Positions 31,572 through 40,882 of a stretch of DNA of 64,000 bases are shown piece after piece. A program made the translations under genes and the position numbers. The stretch covers positions 1 through 64,000 of the forward strand of contig NZ_JADIVZ010000005.1 of the NCBI RefSeq assembly GCF_015319165.1, written 5' to 3'. Position 1 is the first letter of the stretch; every line of letters begins with the position of its first letter. This DNA comes from Nocardioides acrostichi. Its GTDB lineage: Bacteria; Actinomycetota; Actinomycetes; Propionibacteriales; Nocardioidaceae. Under the pieces are notes generated by a model. That model did not search any database. It had not been told where the DNA came from and saw only the letters and a program-made list of their open reading frames with translations.

Positions 31572-34500
31572 CTACGTGCGCAGCAGGGAGCGGACGACGC
31601 GCAGCCCCACCGACAACCGCGCCAGGTCGGCCTGGTCGTCGTCGCAGATCTCCGCGAGCGTGCTGGCCGCCCGACCGACGACGACGGGGTCGGTGTCCTC
31701 CCAGGCGGAGATGCGCACGGTGGCGGACTCGTCGTCCTCGGTCGTGGCGAGCACCTGTCCGGTCAGCTGCACGTGCACGCCGTGCAGGTCGTCTCGCAGC
31801 GCGGCGCGGGCCATCGTCTGCCAGCGGTCGGCCCGCGGCAGCGCCGAGATCCGCTCCAGCAGGGCCGGCACCCCGAGCCGCTCCCCCAGCGCGAAGTGCA
31901 CGCGGGCGACCTCGGCCGCATCCAGCCCCGCCCGCAGTGCCGTGTCGACCACCCCGAGCGTCGCGTAGGACGGCGACAGCACGGCCACGTCGCGCGCGAG
32001 GTCGTCGTCGACGCCGTGCTCCACGAGCTGGTCGCGCCGGGACTCGAAGTCGGCGAGCTCGGCACCCGACATCACCTCGGGCAGCACCGCCATGAGGGCT
32101 TGCACGGGGTCGCGGTACCGGGCCACGGCACCCTCGCTGTCGATGACCGGGCCCTCGTGCGCGGTGAGCCACCGGCTGGCGCGCTCGACCAGCGTGCGCA
32201 TCTCCAGCCGCATCCGGGTCTGGAGGCCGGCGGGAATCGTGTTGTCGAGCGCCTTGAGCCGCTCGCGCAGCTCGAGGGATCCGAAGATCTCACGAGCCAG
32301 GAAGTTGGCGTTGACGAGCTCCTCGGCCGACGCTCCTGTCTCTCCGGCCAGCCGGGCCCAGAACGTGATGCCCGCGCCGTTGACGATGTCGTTGACGACC
32401 TGGGTCACGATGATCTCCCGGCGCAGCGGGTGCGCCTGGATCTGCTCGGTGAAGCGCTCCCGCATGAGCGTCGGGAAGTACGCCATCAGATCCTCGACCA
32501 GATAGGGATCGTCGGGCAGGTCGGTGCCGAGCAGCAGGTCGGCCAACACGATCTTGGTCCAGGCCAGCAGCACCGAGAGCTCCGGCGCGGTGAGGCCCTC
32601 CCCACGCTCGCGTCGGCGCTCCACCTCGGCCGAGCTGGGCAGACCCTCGACGGCGCGGTCGAGCACGCCGTCGCCCTCGAGGCGGCTCATCATCGCCTCG
32701 TGCACGTGCAGCATCGACGGCGCGTGGTTGAGCGCGTTGGCCAGCGCCAGGTTCTGCTCGTAGTTGTCGCGCAGCACCAGGGCCGCGACCTCGTCGGTCA
32801 TCTCGGCCAGCACCGCGTTGCGCTGCTTGACGGTGAGGTCGCCGGCCGCGACGACGCGGTCGAGCAGGATCTTGATGTTGACCTCGTGGTCGGAGGTGTC
32901 GACACCGGCTGAGTTGTCGATGAAGTCGGTGCACACCCGGCCGCCACCGAGCGCGTACTCGATACGCCCGGCCTGGGTCAGACCGAGGTTGCCGCCCTCA
33001 CCGACCGCGGAGACCCGCAGCTGCTCTCCGTCGATGCGGATCGCGTCGTTGGCCTTGTCACCGGCATCGGCGTGCGTCTCGTCGGCGCCCTTGACGTAGG
33101 TACCGATGCCACCGTTCCAGAGCAGGTCGACCGGTGCCATCAGGATCGCCCGCATGAGCTCGGACGGCGGCAGCTGCTCGACGTCGTCCGCGAGCCCGAG
33201 CGCGCGGCGCGCGGCCGCGCTGACCGGGATCGACTTCGACGAGCGCGACCACACGCCTCCGCCCTCGGAGATCAGGGAGGTGTCGTAGTCGGCCCAGCTG
33301 GAGCGGCCCAGCTCGAAGACCCGGTTGCGCTCGGCGTAGGACGACGCCGCGTCGGGGTCGGGGTCGATGAAGATGTCGCGGTGGTCGAACGCCGCCACGA
33401 GACGTGTGTGCTCGGAGCACAGCATGCCGTTGCCGAACACGTCGCCGGACATGTCGCCGATGCCGACGCAGGTGAAGTCCTCGGCCTGGCAGTCGACGCC
33501 CCGCTCTCGGAAGTGCCGCTGAACCGAGACCCAGGCGCCCCGAGCCGTGATGCCCATCGCCTTGTGGTCGTAGCCCACCGAGCCGCCGGAGGCGAAGGCG
33601 TCGCCCAACCAGAAGCCACGGGCCACGGCCAGCTCGTTGGCGATGTCGCTGAAGGTGGCGGTGCCCTTGTCGGCGGCCACCACCAGGTAGGAGTCGTCGG
33701 AGTCGTGGCGCACGACGTCGCCCGGGGGCACCACCTCGCCGTCGACGAGGTTGTCGGTGATGTCGAGCAGGCCCGAGATGAACGTCTCGTAGGCGGCGAT
33801 GCCCTCGGCCATCCAGGCGTCGCGGTCACCCGAGGGGTCGGGCAGCTGCTTGGCGTAGAACCCGCCCTTGGCGCCGACCGGCACGATGACGGCGTTCTTC
33901 ACCATCTGCGCCTTGACCAGACCGAGCACCTCGGTACGGAAGTCGTCGCGGCGGTCGCTCCACCGCAGTCCGCCCCGGGCGACCGAGCCGAAGCGCAGGT
34001 GCACGCCCTCCACCCGCGGGGAGTACACGAAGATCTCGAACTTCGGCCGCGGTCGCGGCAGGTCCGGGATCTCGGAGGGCTGGAGCTTGAGCGAGATGTA
34101 GTCGTGCTCGGTCTCGTCGACCGTCTGGAAGTAGTTCGTGCGCAGCGTCGCCCGGATGTGGGTGAGGTAGCTGCGCAGGATGCGGTCGTGGTCGAGGCTG
34201 GCGACCTGCTCGAGCCGCTGGAGCAGGTCGACGAGTACGGCCTCGACCGCGTCGTCCCGGCTCTCCTGCCGTGGGTCGAAGCGTGCCTCGAACAACCGCA
34301 CGAGGTCGGCGGTGATCTCGCCGTTGGAGAGCAGCGCCTCCTCGATGGTGTCGAGGGCGAACGGCGAGCCGCCCTGTCGCATGTACTTGGCGTAGGCGCG
34401 CAGCAGCGTGGCCTGGCGCCAGGTGAGCCCGGCGCCGAGCACCAGCTGGTTGAAGCCGTCGACCTCGGTGCGGCCCTCCCACACGGCACGCAGGGCGTCG

Positions 34501-36473
34501 ACGCACAGGTCGCGAGCGCGCTCGGGCAGAGCGCGGCCGTAGCGCAGGCCGAACTCGTAGACGTGGCAGTCGCGGTCGAGGCCCTCGAGCTCGTAGGGGC
34601 GCTCGTCGACGACCTCGACACCCAGGCTCGCGATCATCGGCAGCACCGCCGACAGTGACAGCGGCGCACCCACGCGGTAGACCTTCAGCCGGGCCTCGCC
34701 GCGACCGGCGTCCATGGTCTCGACGAGCGCGAGGTCGAGACCCTCGTCGCCCTCGATGGCCTCGAGTCGGCCGAGGTCGACCGCGCCGGTGCGGGCCGGG
34801 TAGTCCTCCTGGTAGGCGGCTGGGAACGCGTCGACCCAGCGGCGGCCGAGCCGCGAGCCGGACTGCTCGCCGTACTCGGCGAGCACGGCGGCGAGGAAGT
34901 CGTCGCGCCACGAGCGGGAGGCGTCGGCCAGACGGCGCTCGAGGTCGGCGGTGTCGAGCACGCGCAGGGCGCCGGTGACGGTGGGATCCTGCTCGCCGCG
35001 CGGCAGGTGGACGACGAAGTGCACGCGCGCGGTGGTGGACTCGTTGATGCGCACCGTGAACTCGACCGACTCACCACCGAGCCGGTCGAGCAGGATCTCG
35101 CTGAACCGCTCGCGCACCGCCGTGTTGTAGCGGTCGCGGGGCAGGTACACGAGCACGCTGACGTATCGGCCGTAGGTGTCGGGACGGGTGATCGCGCGCA
35201 CCGCCCGACGCTCGCCGGCCAGCATGGCCGACTCCGCCATCGGGGCGAGCTCTTCGACACTGGTGTGGAACAGCTCGTCGCGGGGGTAGCTCTCGAGGGT
35301 GTCCATCAGCGCGCGGCCGGCGTACGAACGCGGGTCGAAGCCCTGACGCCGCAGCACCTCGGCCGCCTTCTCGCGCAGCATCGGGATGCGGGTCAGCGAC
35401 TCCGCGTAGGCCATCGACGAGAACAACCCGAGGAACCGGCGCTCGCCGGTGACCTCGCCGGACTCGTCGAAGGTCTTGACCCCCACGTAGTCGAGGTAGG
35501 CGGGGCGGTGCACGGTCGCGCGGGAGTTGGCCTTCGCCAGCACCAGCAGGTGCTTCTCGCGGGCGCGCGCCTTCACCGGATCGGGCAGTCGGGCGAAGGA
35601 GTCGCTGGTGTCGGAGTCGTAGCGCAGGATGCCCAGGCCGCTGCCGGGCACCGCCTTGAGCACGTCCTCGCGCACGTCGGCCGGCTCGCCCTCGACCGCG
35701 TGCTCCTCGAGTCGGTACTCCCGGTAGCCGAGGAAGGTGAAGTGCTCGTCGGCCAGCCAGTCCAGCAGGGCCGCCGACTGCTCCACCTCCTCGGCGGGCA
35801 CCCCCGCCGGCGCCTGGCTGCGCAGCTCGGTGGCGATGTCGGTCATGCGCTGCTTGGTGCGCGGCCAGTCCTCGACGGCGTCGCGGACGTCGTCGAGCAC
35901 GCGCCGCAGGTCGGCCACGACGGCGTCGGGGTCGACGTCGCGGGCCAGCCGGTCGATCTCGACGTGCATCCACGACTCGCGCACGAGCGAGGAGTCGGGC
36001 TCGGCCACGGACTCGTCGACGGTCTGCACCGACTCCAGCGCGCCGGTGATGTCGCGGCGCACGTCGAAGCGTGGGTGCACCACGAGGTGCACGTCGTGCA
36101 GGTGCGCCGACAACTCCATCGTGAGGGAGTCGACGAGGAACGGCATGTCGTCGGTGACGACCTCGACCACACTGTGGCCACCGGCCGTCCACCCGTGCTC
36201 GGCGAGCGTGGGCGTGAACACCCGCACCCGGGCCGTGCCCTGGGGCCGTTCGCCGGCGAGTCGGTAGTGGCTCGCGAAGGTGCCGAGCACGTCAGCGTCG
36301 GTGCGGCCGGCGAGATCCTCGTCGGTCACGTGGGCGTAGTAGCCCGCGAGAAGACCCTCGACCGCGTCGTGCGGAGGCCCGCCGCTGCCGCGGCCCGAGC
36401 GGGCCAAGTGCGCGGCGCGGTGTAGGAGGTCGGAGAGGTCAGAGGTCGGTGCGTGCTGCGTCGTCGTTGACAC
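31572..36473 (-). CDS. gdh: NAD-dependent glutamate dehydrogenase, 180-kDa type
   Basis: The 1633-residue enzyme has the length and layout of the large GDH class: N-terminal ACT-like regulatory regions (about 1-700), then the catalytic part VHLRFGSVARGGLRWSDRRD, KAQMVKNAVIVPVGAKGGFY and the dinucleotide-binding segment DFTCVGIGDMSGDVFGNGML. It deaminates glutamate to 2-oxoglutarate with NAD. A GGAGG site lies just ahead of ATG 36473. With PruA (39.0-40.6 kb), which yields glutamate from proline, it would complete a catabolic path. It stands as a single large gene; the amidase gene begins 32 bases after its stop. Confidence 0.95.
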   Translation of the reverse strand: MSTTTQHAPTSDLSDLLHRAAHLARSGRGSGGPPHDAVEGLLAGYYAHVTDEDLAGRTDADVLGTFASHYRLAGERPQGTARVRVFTPTLAEHGWTAGGHSVVEVVTDDMPFLVDSLTMELSAHLHDVHLVVHPRFDVRRDITGALESVQTVDESVAEPDSSLVRESWMHVEIDRLARDVDPDAVVADLRRVLDDVRDAVEDWPRTKQRMTDIATELRSQAPAGVPAEEVEQSAALLDWLADEHFTFLGYREYRLEEHAVEGEPADVREDVLKAVPGSGLGILRYDSDTSDSFARLPDPVKARAREKHLLVLAKANSRATVHRPAYLDYVGVKTFDESGEVTGERRFLGLFSSMAYAESLTRIPMLREKAAEVLRRQGFDPRSYAGRALMDTLESYPRDELFHTSVEELAPMAESAMLAGERRAVRAITRPDTYGRYVSVLVYLPRDRYNTAVRERFSEILLDRLGGESVEFTVRINESTTARVHFVVHLPRGEQDPTVTGALRVLDTADLERRLADASRSWRDDFLAAVLAEYGEQSGSRLGRRWVDAFPAAYQEDYPARTGAVDLGRLEAIEGDEGLDLALVETMDAGRGEARLKVYRVGAPLSLSAVLPMIASLGVEVVDERPYELEGLDRDCHVYEFGLRYGRALPERARDLCVDALRAVWEGRTEVDGFNQLVLGAGLTWRQATLLRAYAKYMRQGGSPFALDTIEEALLSNGEITADLVRLFEARFDPRQESRDDAVEAVLVDLLQRLEQVASLDHDRILRSYLTHIRATLRTNYFQTVDETEHDYISLKLQPSEIPDLPRPRPKFEIFVYSPRVEGVHLRFGSVARGGLRWSDRRDDFRTEVLGLVKAQMVKNAVIVPVGAKGGFYAKQLPDPSGDRDAWMAEGIAAYETFISGLLDITDNLVDGEVVPPGDVVRHDSDDSYLVVAADKGTATFSDIANELAVARGFWLGDAFASGGSVGYDHKAMGITARGAWVSVQRHFRERGVDCQAEDFTCVGIGDMSGDVFGNGMLCSEHTRLVAAFDHRDIFIDPDPDAASSYAERNRVFELGRSSWADYDTSLISEGGGVWSRSSKSIPVSAAARRALGLADDVEQLPPSELMRAILMAPVDLLWNGGIGTYVKGADETHADAGDKANDAIRIDGEQLRVSAVGEGGNLGLTQAGRIEYALGGGRVCTDFIDNSAGVDTSDHEVNIKILLDRVVAAGDLTVKQRNAVLAEMTDEVAALVLRDNYEQNLALANALNHAPSMLHVHEAMMSRLEGDGVLDRAVEGLPSSAEVERRRERGEGLTAPELSVLLAWTKIVLADLLLGTDLPDDPYLVEDLMAYFPTLMRERFTEQIQAHPLRREIIVTQVVNDIVNGAGITFWARLAGETGASAEELVNANFLAREIFGSLELRERLKALDNTIPAGLQTRMRLEMRTLVERASRWLTAHEGPVIDSEGAVARYRDPVQALMAVLPEVMSGAELADFESRRDQLVEHGVDDDLARDVAVLSPSYATLGVVDTALRAGLDAAEVARVHFALGERLGVPALLERISALPRADRWQTMARAALRDDLHGVHVQLTGQVLATTEDDESATVRISAWEDTDPVVVGRAASTLAEICDDDQADLARLSVGLRVVRSLLRT

Positions 36474-36571
36474 CCTCCTGAGGCTAGGACGCTCGGCCGA
36501 GTCTGGCCAGCCAACGCGCTACCCCGTCGGTAACCTGCGACCGCGACGCAGGTCCAGAGGCTGCTGCGGGG

Positions 36572-37399
36572 TCAGAGGCTGCTGCGCAGCTCCCAGAGCA
36601 CCGGGTAGTACTGGAGCGGCAGCCGCGTGCGCAGGTACGCCGAGCCCGACGAGCCGCCCGTGCCGGACTTCGCGCCGATCATCCGCTCGACCATCACCAC
36701 GTGCCGCGCCCGCCACGACGCCGCCAGCTCGTCGTGCTGGAGCAGCGCCTCGGCCAAGGCCCACACGACTGCGTGCCGGTCGCGGTCGCGGGCCACCGCA
36801 CGCAGGGACGACGACACCTCCGCATCGTTGCCGGCCGGCAGGCCGGTCGAGGCCAGGGCGGCGACGAAGCCGTCCCACAGCGTCGGCTCGGTGAGCCGGC
36901 CCTCCAGCCGCCGCTGCTCGGCGTCGGTGAGACCGCGGAACCGGTCGAGGTAGCCGGCGTCCTTCGCACCCGAGACGAACTCCAGCTCGCGGAACTGCAC
37001 GGACTGGAAACCGCTCGCCGGCGCCAGTCGCTGCCGGAACTCGCCGAAGTCCTGCGGGGTCATCGTCTCGAGCACGTCGACCTGCTGCACCAGCAGCCGC
37101 TCGATCACGTGCACCCGCCCGAGCAGGTGCTGAGCGAGCCACAGCCGGCCCCCGCGGGCCCCGGCCAGCATCGCGTCCCGCACGGCCCCCACCTCGTGCA
37201 GCAGCTGGGCGAACCACAGCTCGTAGACCTGGTGGATCGTGATGAAGAGCAACTCGTCGTGCGCCGGCGGATCCGACTCCGGCACCTGCGCCGAGAGCAG
37301 CTGCGGCAGCCGCAGGTAGGAGCCGTAGGTCAGCTGCTCCCCCTGCTCGCCGTACCCCTGCTCGCCGAATCGGACGAAGGTCTCCTCGGGCTGCGTCAC
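36572..37399 (-). CDS. kynA: Tryptophan 2,3-dioxygenase
   Basis: The 275-residue haem dioxygenase shows LTYGSYLRLPQLLSAQ, FITIHQVYELWFAQLLHE, FGEFRQRLAPASGFQSVQFR, the haem-ligand region WRARHVVMVERMIG and SGTGGSSGSAYL. It opens the indole ring of tryptophan to N-formylkynurenine. No kynureninase or formamidase gene adjoins, so the rest of the pathway is elsewhere. The GTG start at 37399 is six bases after TAACGT (leaderless). A perfect palindrome sits just upstream. Confidence 0.94.
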   Translation of the reverse strand: MTQPEETFVRFGEQGYGEQGEQLTYGSYLRLPQLLSAQVPESDPPAHDELLFITIHQVYELWFAQLLHEVGAVRDAMLAGARGGRLWLAQHLLGRVHVIERLLVQQVDVLETMTPQDFGEFRQRLAPASGFQSVQFRELEFVSGAKDAGYLDRFRGLTDAEQRRLEGRLTEPTLWDGFVAALASTGLPAGNDAEVSSSLRAVARDRDRHAVVWALAEALLQHDELAASWRARHVVMVERMIGAKSGTGGSSGSAYLRTRLPLQYYPVLWELRSSL

Positions 37400-37413
37400 G
37401 CGCCGACGTTACT

Positions 37414-37432
37414 GCGCCACACCGTGTGGCGC
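37414..37432. promoter_or_regulatory. Perfect 19-base palindrome between kynA and DUF2505 gene
   Basis: GCGCCACAC-C-GTGTGGCGC is a 9-1-9 inverted repeat in the 54-base gap between two divergent genes, positioned over the kynA -35 region. It is likely an operator; no regulator gene is adjacent. Confidence 0.6.
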
Positions 37433-37453
37433 GCCCGCGACGCAGGGTGTTGG

Positions 37454-37942
37454 ATGCGTCGCATGCAGCTGACCCACGAGATGCCGCTCGACGCGGCTCC
37501 GGACGCCGTCTTCGCCATGCTCAGCGACCCCGCCTATCGCGAGCGGGTGCTCGAGTCCGGGGGCGTGGTCTCCCACGAGACCACACTCGAGCCGCGCGGC
37601 GCCGGCTTCCACCTCGTCATGGATCAGGTGCAGAACACTGCCGGTCTGCCTGCCATCGCCCAGAAGATCGCGGGCGAGACCACGCACGTGATCCTCACCG
37701 AGGAGTGGGACGACGCGCACAGCGGCACGTGGCACCTCGACACCCCGGGCAAGCCGGTGACGACGTCGGGCACCGTGCGCATCGAGGCCCGCGGCGCCGC
37801 GAGCGTCGTCGTCCACGACCTCGAGCTGAAGGTGAAGGTGCCCGTGGTGGGCGGCAAGCTCGAGAAGCTGATGGCGCAGAACCTCACCGACGGTCTCGAC
37901 GGGGAGCAGCACGTGGCCGAGGCCTGGCTCGCCGAGCACTGA
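37454..37942 (+). CDS. DUF2505 protein (SRPBCC-like)
   Basis: 162 residues that begin MRRMQLTHEMPLDAAPDAVF, then AMLSDPAYRERVLESGG and PVVGGKLEKLMAQNLTDGLD. DUF2505 proteins belong to the START/SRPBCC hydrophobic-ligand-binding fold and are found almost only in actinobacteria; no function is established. AGGG upstream favours ATG 37454 over the ATG three codons later. A paralogue follows 46 bases downstream, so the pair arose by tandem duplication. Confidence 0.82.
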   Translation: MRRMQLTHEMPLDAAPDAVFAMLSDPAYRERVLESGGVVSHETTLEPRGAGFHLVMDQVQNTAGLPAIAQKIAGETTHVILTEEWDDAHSGTWHLDTPGKPVTTSGTVRIEARGAASVVVHDLELKVKVPVVGGKLEKLMAQNLTDGLDGEQHVAEAWLAEH

Positions 37943-37988
37943 CCTCTACGATGCTGATCGCCGCACCGCCGATCGAGGGAGCACGACG

Positions 37989-38468
37989 TTGAGCAAGCGC
38001 ATCACCCACGACCTCACCTACGACGCACCAGCCGAGCGGGTGCTGGCGATGCTGGCCGACCCGGCCTTCCGGGAGCGCGTGTGCGAGGCCCAGCACGTGC
38101 TGCGGCACACCGTCACCGTCGACGGCGAGGGCGAGCGGTTCGAGGTGCACATCGACCAGGTGCAGACGGCGCAGGGCATCCCGTCGTTCGCCACCAAGTT
38201 CGTGGGCAGCGAGATCAACATCGTGCAGCACGAGACCTGGAGCGGCCCCGCGGCCGACATCGAGGTCACCATCCCCGGCAAGCCGGGTCAGATGTCGGGC
38301 ACGGCGAAGGTCAGGGAGTCCGGTGGGCGCACCACCGAGACCGTCGACCTCACGGTCAAGGTGAGCATCCCCCTGGTCGGCGGCAAGATCGAGGGGCTGG
38401 TCGGCGACATGCTGCTCAAGGCCCTGAAGACCGAGAACAAGGTCGGCCGGGAGTACCTCGCCCACTGA
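37989..38468 (+). CDS. DUF2505 protein, paralogue
   Basis: 159 residues: SKRITHDLTYDAPAERVLAM, LADPAFRERVCEAQHVLRHT, and IPLVGGKIEGLVGDMLLKAL near the C-terminus, aligning along the whole length with the preceding gene. It starts with TTG 37989, supported by GAGGGAG ten bases upstream. It is probably co-transcribed with its paralogue. Confidence 0.83.
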   Translation: MSKRITHDLTYDAPAERVLAMLADPAFRERVCEAQHVLRHTVTVDGEGERFEVHIDQVQTAQGIPSFATKFVGSEINIVQHETWSGPAADIEVTIPGKPGQMSGTAKVRESGGRTTETVDLTVKVSIPLVGGKIEGLVGDMLLKALKTENKVGREYLAH

Positions 38469-38543
38469 GGGCGCGCCGGGCCCGACCCCTGGGAGTGGTC
38501 TTTACCAGGATGACCCCGGGGGCATCGCCTCGTTGAGAGGGGC

Positions 38544-38828
38544 ATGTCCCCCCGCTCCATCGCCATCGCTCTCGCGGCACCCGTCACCATCGTGGCCGCT
38601 TTCGCCGTGGTCAACGATGCGGCCTACGCCGAGGTCGGTGGCCACCGCTACTGCCTCGACTCCCAGGTCGCCGCCCAGTCCCCCGACCTCACCGACCAGA
38701 TGTGCTTCACCGTGGGCATCGACACGACCGTGCCGAAGTCGTTGCGCCAGCTCGGTCAGGACGTCGACCGCGAGCTGATCTCACCCCTCGGTGCGACGGC
38801 GCGCCGGCTCTGGGCTGCCGCCGGCTGA
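38544..38828 (+). CDS. Small exported protein, unknown
   Basis: A 94-residue protein with a hydrophobic N-terminus (SIAIALAAPVTIVAAFAVVN), then a short mature part with two Cys (YCLDSQVAAQ and QMCFTVG). GAGAGGGG stands ahead of ATG 38544. I recognise no family. Its last 48 bases overlap the end of the opposing membrane-protein gene, which is unusual but both frames look used. Confidence 0.6.
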   Translation: MSPRSIAIALAAPVTIVAAFAVVNDAAYAEVGGHRYCLDSQVAAQSPDLTDQMCFTVGIDTTVPKSLRQLGQDVDRELISPLGATARRLWAAAG

Positions 38829-39008
38829 GCCGCCGTCCTCCTGCCGCCGCCGCACCGCGATCACGACGCCCAGCACGACGAACGGCCCGAAGGCCAGCGC
38901 CAGGGTGAGCACCTTCTCGACCGGGTGCAGTGCACCGAGGTGCAGGACCGTCAGGAGCGGGGTCACCAGGAGCGGGGCGACCACCCACGGGGCGAGCACC
39001 GAGGTCAT
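38781..39008 (-). CDS. Small two-helix membrane protein
   Basis: 75 residues with two predicted TM helices (VLAPWVVAPLLVTPLLTVLH and VLTLALAFGPFVVLGVVIAV) followed by RRRQED and a Gly/Pro tail. It lies five bases after the pruA stop and is probably on its transcript. No known family. It resembles the many small actinobacterial membrane proteins of unassigned role. Confidence 0.6.
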   Translation of the reverse strand: MTSVLAPWVVAPLLVTPLLTVLHLGALHPVEKVLTLALAFGPFVVLGVVIAVRRRQEDGGSAGGSPEPARRRTEG

Positions 39009-39013
39009 CACGC

Positions 39014-40642
39014 TCAGCCCATGTAGGGGTAGCGGTAGTCGGTGGGCGGCACGAACGTCTCCTTGATCGAGCGCGGGCTCGTCCAGCGCAGCAGGTTGAC
39101 CGCGGCGCCGGCCTTGTCGTTCGTGCCCGAGGCCCGACCGCCCCCGAAGGGCTGCTGCCCCACGACGGCACCGGTGGGCTTGTCGTTGATGTAGAAGTTG
39201 CCGGCCGCGAACCGCAGCGTCTTGCGGGCCCACGCGATCACGGCGCGGTCCTGGGCGATGATCGCGCCGGTCAGGGCGTAGGAGGCCACCGACTCCATCT
39301 GCTCGACGACCGACTCGAAGTCGGCATCGTCGTAGACGTGCACGGCCAGGATCGGACCGAAGTACTCGGTGCTGAACATCTCGTCGGCCGGATCGTCGAT
39401 CTCGATCACGGTGGGACGCACGAAGTAGCCGACCGAGTCGTCGCACTGACCGCCGGCGACGACCTCGAGACCGTCGGTGGCGTGCGCCCGCTCGATGGCC
39501 GCCTTGTGCTTGGCGAAGGCACGGGCGTCGATGACGGCACCCATGAAGTGGGAGAGGTCGGTGGGGTCGCCCATCGAGATGCCCTCGACCTCGACGACCA
39601 GCTCGTCCTTCAGCGTGTCCCAGATCGACCGGGGCACATAGGCGCGCGAGGCCGCCGAGCACTTCTGGCCGGAGAACTCGAACGCGCCGCGCACCATCGC
39701 CGTCCGGAGCACGGCGGGGTCGGCCGAGGGGTGGGCGACGATGAAGTCCTTGCCGCCGGTCTCGCCCACGATGCGGGGGTAGGAGCGGTAGTTCGCGATG
39801 TTCTCGCCGACCGTGCGCCAGAGGTGCTGGAAGGTCGGGGTGGAGCCGGTGAAATGGATGCCGGCCAGGTCGCGGTGCGGCAGAGCAACCTCGCTGACGG
39901 CCAAGCCGTCGCCGGGCAGCATGTTGATGACGCCCGGCGGCATGCCAGCCTCTTCGAGCAGCTCCATCGTCAGGCTCGCGGCCAGCTGCTGGGTGGGGCT
40001 GGGCTTCCAGACCACAGTGTTGCCCATGAGCGCCGGCGCGGTGGGCAGGTTGCCCGCGATGGCGGTGAAGTTGAACGGCGTGATCGCGTAGACGAAGCCC
40101 TCGAGCGGGCGGTGGTCGGTGCGGTTCCAGATGCCGGGGCTGTTCGCGATCGGCTGGTCGGTGAGGATCTGCTTGGCGTAGTGCACGTTGAAGCGCCAGA
40201 AGTCGATCAGCTCGCAGGCGGAGTCGATCTCGGCCTGGAACGCGGTCTTCGACTGACCCAGCACGGTGGCCGCGTTCAGCCTCTGGCGCCAGGGACCGGC
40301 CAGCAGGTCGGCCGCCTTGAGGATGATCGCGCAGCGCTCGTCGAACGGCATCGCACGCCAGGCCGGAGCGGCCTCGAGGGCTGCGTCGATCGCCGCCTGG
40401 GCGTCGTCTCGGGTGCTGTTGCGCATGACGCCCAGCACGTGAGCGTGGTCGTGCGGCTGCACGACCGACATCTCCTCGCCGCCACCCGGACGCCACTCCC
40501 CGCCGATGTAGGCCGGCAGCTCACGCTGCTCGCCCTCGAGCTTCGCGATCTCGGTGATCAGCGCCTCGCGCTCGGGCGAGCCGGGCGCGTAGTGCAGGTT
40601 CGGCTCGTTGACGGGTGCCGGCGGAAAGCTGATCGCGTCCAT
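39014..40642 (-). CDS. pruA: 1-pyrroline-5-carboxylate dehydrogenase
   Basis: The 542-residue aldehyde dehydrogenase family enzyme shows FNFTAIAGNLPTAPALMGNT, WKPSPTQ, GSTPTFQHLWRTVGENI, VGETGGKDF and the nucleophile in FSGQKCSAASRAYVP (Cys near 327). PruA signatures (PFGGGRASGTNDKAG, YRYPYMG) are clear. It oxidises P5C/glutamate semialdehyde to glutamate in proline catabolism. No proline dehydrogenase gene is adjacent. ATG 40642 follows TATGGT by seven bases. An upstream in-frame start would run into the repeat array. Confidence 0.95.
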   Translation of the reverse strand: MDAISFPPAPVNEPNLHYAPGSPEREALITEIAKLEGEQRELPAYIGGEWRPGGGEEMSVVQPHDHAHVLGVMRNSTRDDAQAAIDAALEAAPAWRAMPFDERCAIILKAADLLAGPWRQRLNAATVLGQSKTAFQAEIDSACELIDFWRFNVHYAKQILTDQPIANSPGIWNRTDHRPLEGFVYAITPFNFTAIAGNLPTAPALMGNTVVWKPSPTQQLAASLTMELLEEAGMPPGVINMLPGDGLAVSEVALPHRDLAGIHFTGSTPTFQHLWRTVGENIANYRSYPRIVGETGGKDFIVAHPSADPAVLRTAMVRGAFEFSGQKCSAASRAYVPRSIWDTLKDELVVEVEGISMGDPTDLSHFMGAVIDARAFAKHKAAIERAHATDGLEVVAGGQCDDSVGYFVRPTVIEIDDPADEMFSTEYFGPILAVHVYDDADFESVVEQMESVASYALTGAIIAQDRAVIAWARKTLRFAAGNFYINDKPTGAVVGQQPFGGGRASGTNDKAGAAVNLLRWTSPRSIKETFVPPTDYRYPYMG

Positions 40643-40684
40643 GCCCGCGACCATAGCGAGAACCCCCCACCCACCCGAAACGCC

Positions 40685-40880
40685 GACCCGTCGCGAGTTT
40701 TCCGCTGACCCGTCGCCAACTTTCACGTGACCCGTCGCGAGTTTTCAACCGAGCCGTCACTCACCGTCCGGACGACACCGAAATCAGCGACGGGTCACCG
40801 GAAAACTCGTGGCAGGTCACCTGAAAACTCGTGGCAGGTCACCTGAAAACTCGTGGCAGGTCACCCGAAAACTCGTGGCA
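40685..40880. repeat. 22-base-period repeats, head-to-head (family B)
   Basis: Left arm: three units at 40685, 40707 and 40729 (core GACCCGTCGCGAGTTTTC) plus a degenerate fourth. Right arm: four near-identical units at 40793, 40815, 40837 and 40859 (core GGTCACCTGAAAACTCGTGG) in the opposite orientation. The array fills the gap between two leftward genes and its last unit runs into the stop codon of the DUF6912-like gene. Confidence 0.85.
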
Positions 40881-40882
40881 GG

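Noticed and set aside
40793..40880. Regular repeats that could suggest a CRISPR array
   Set aside because: The 22-base units are contiguous without spacers, there is an inverted arm, and no cas gene is in the window.
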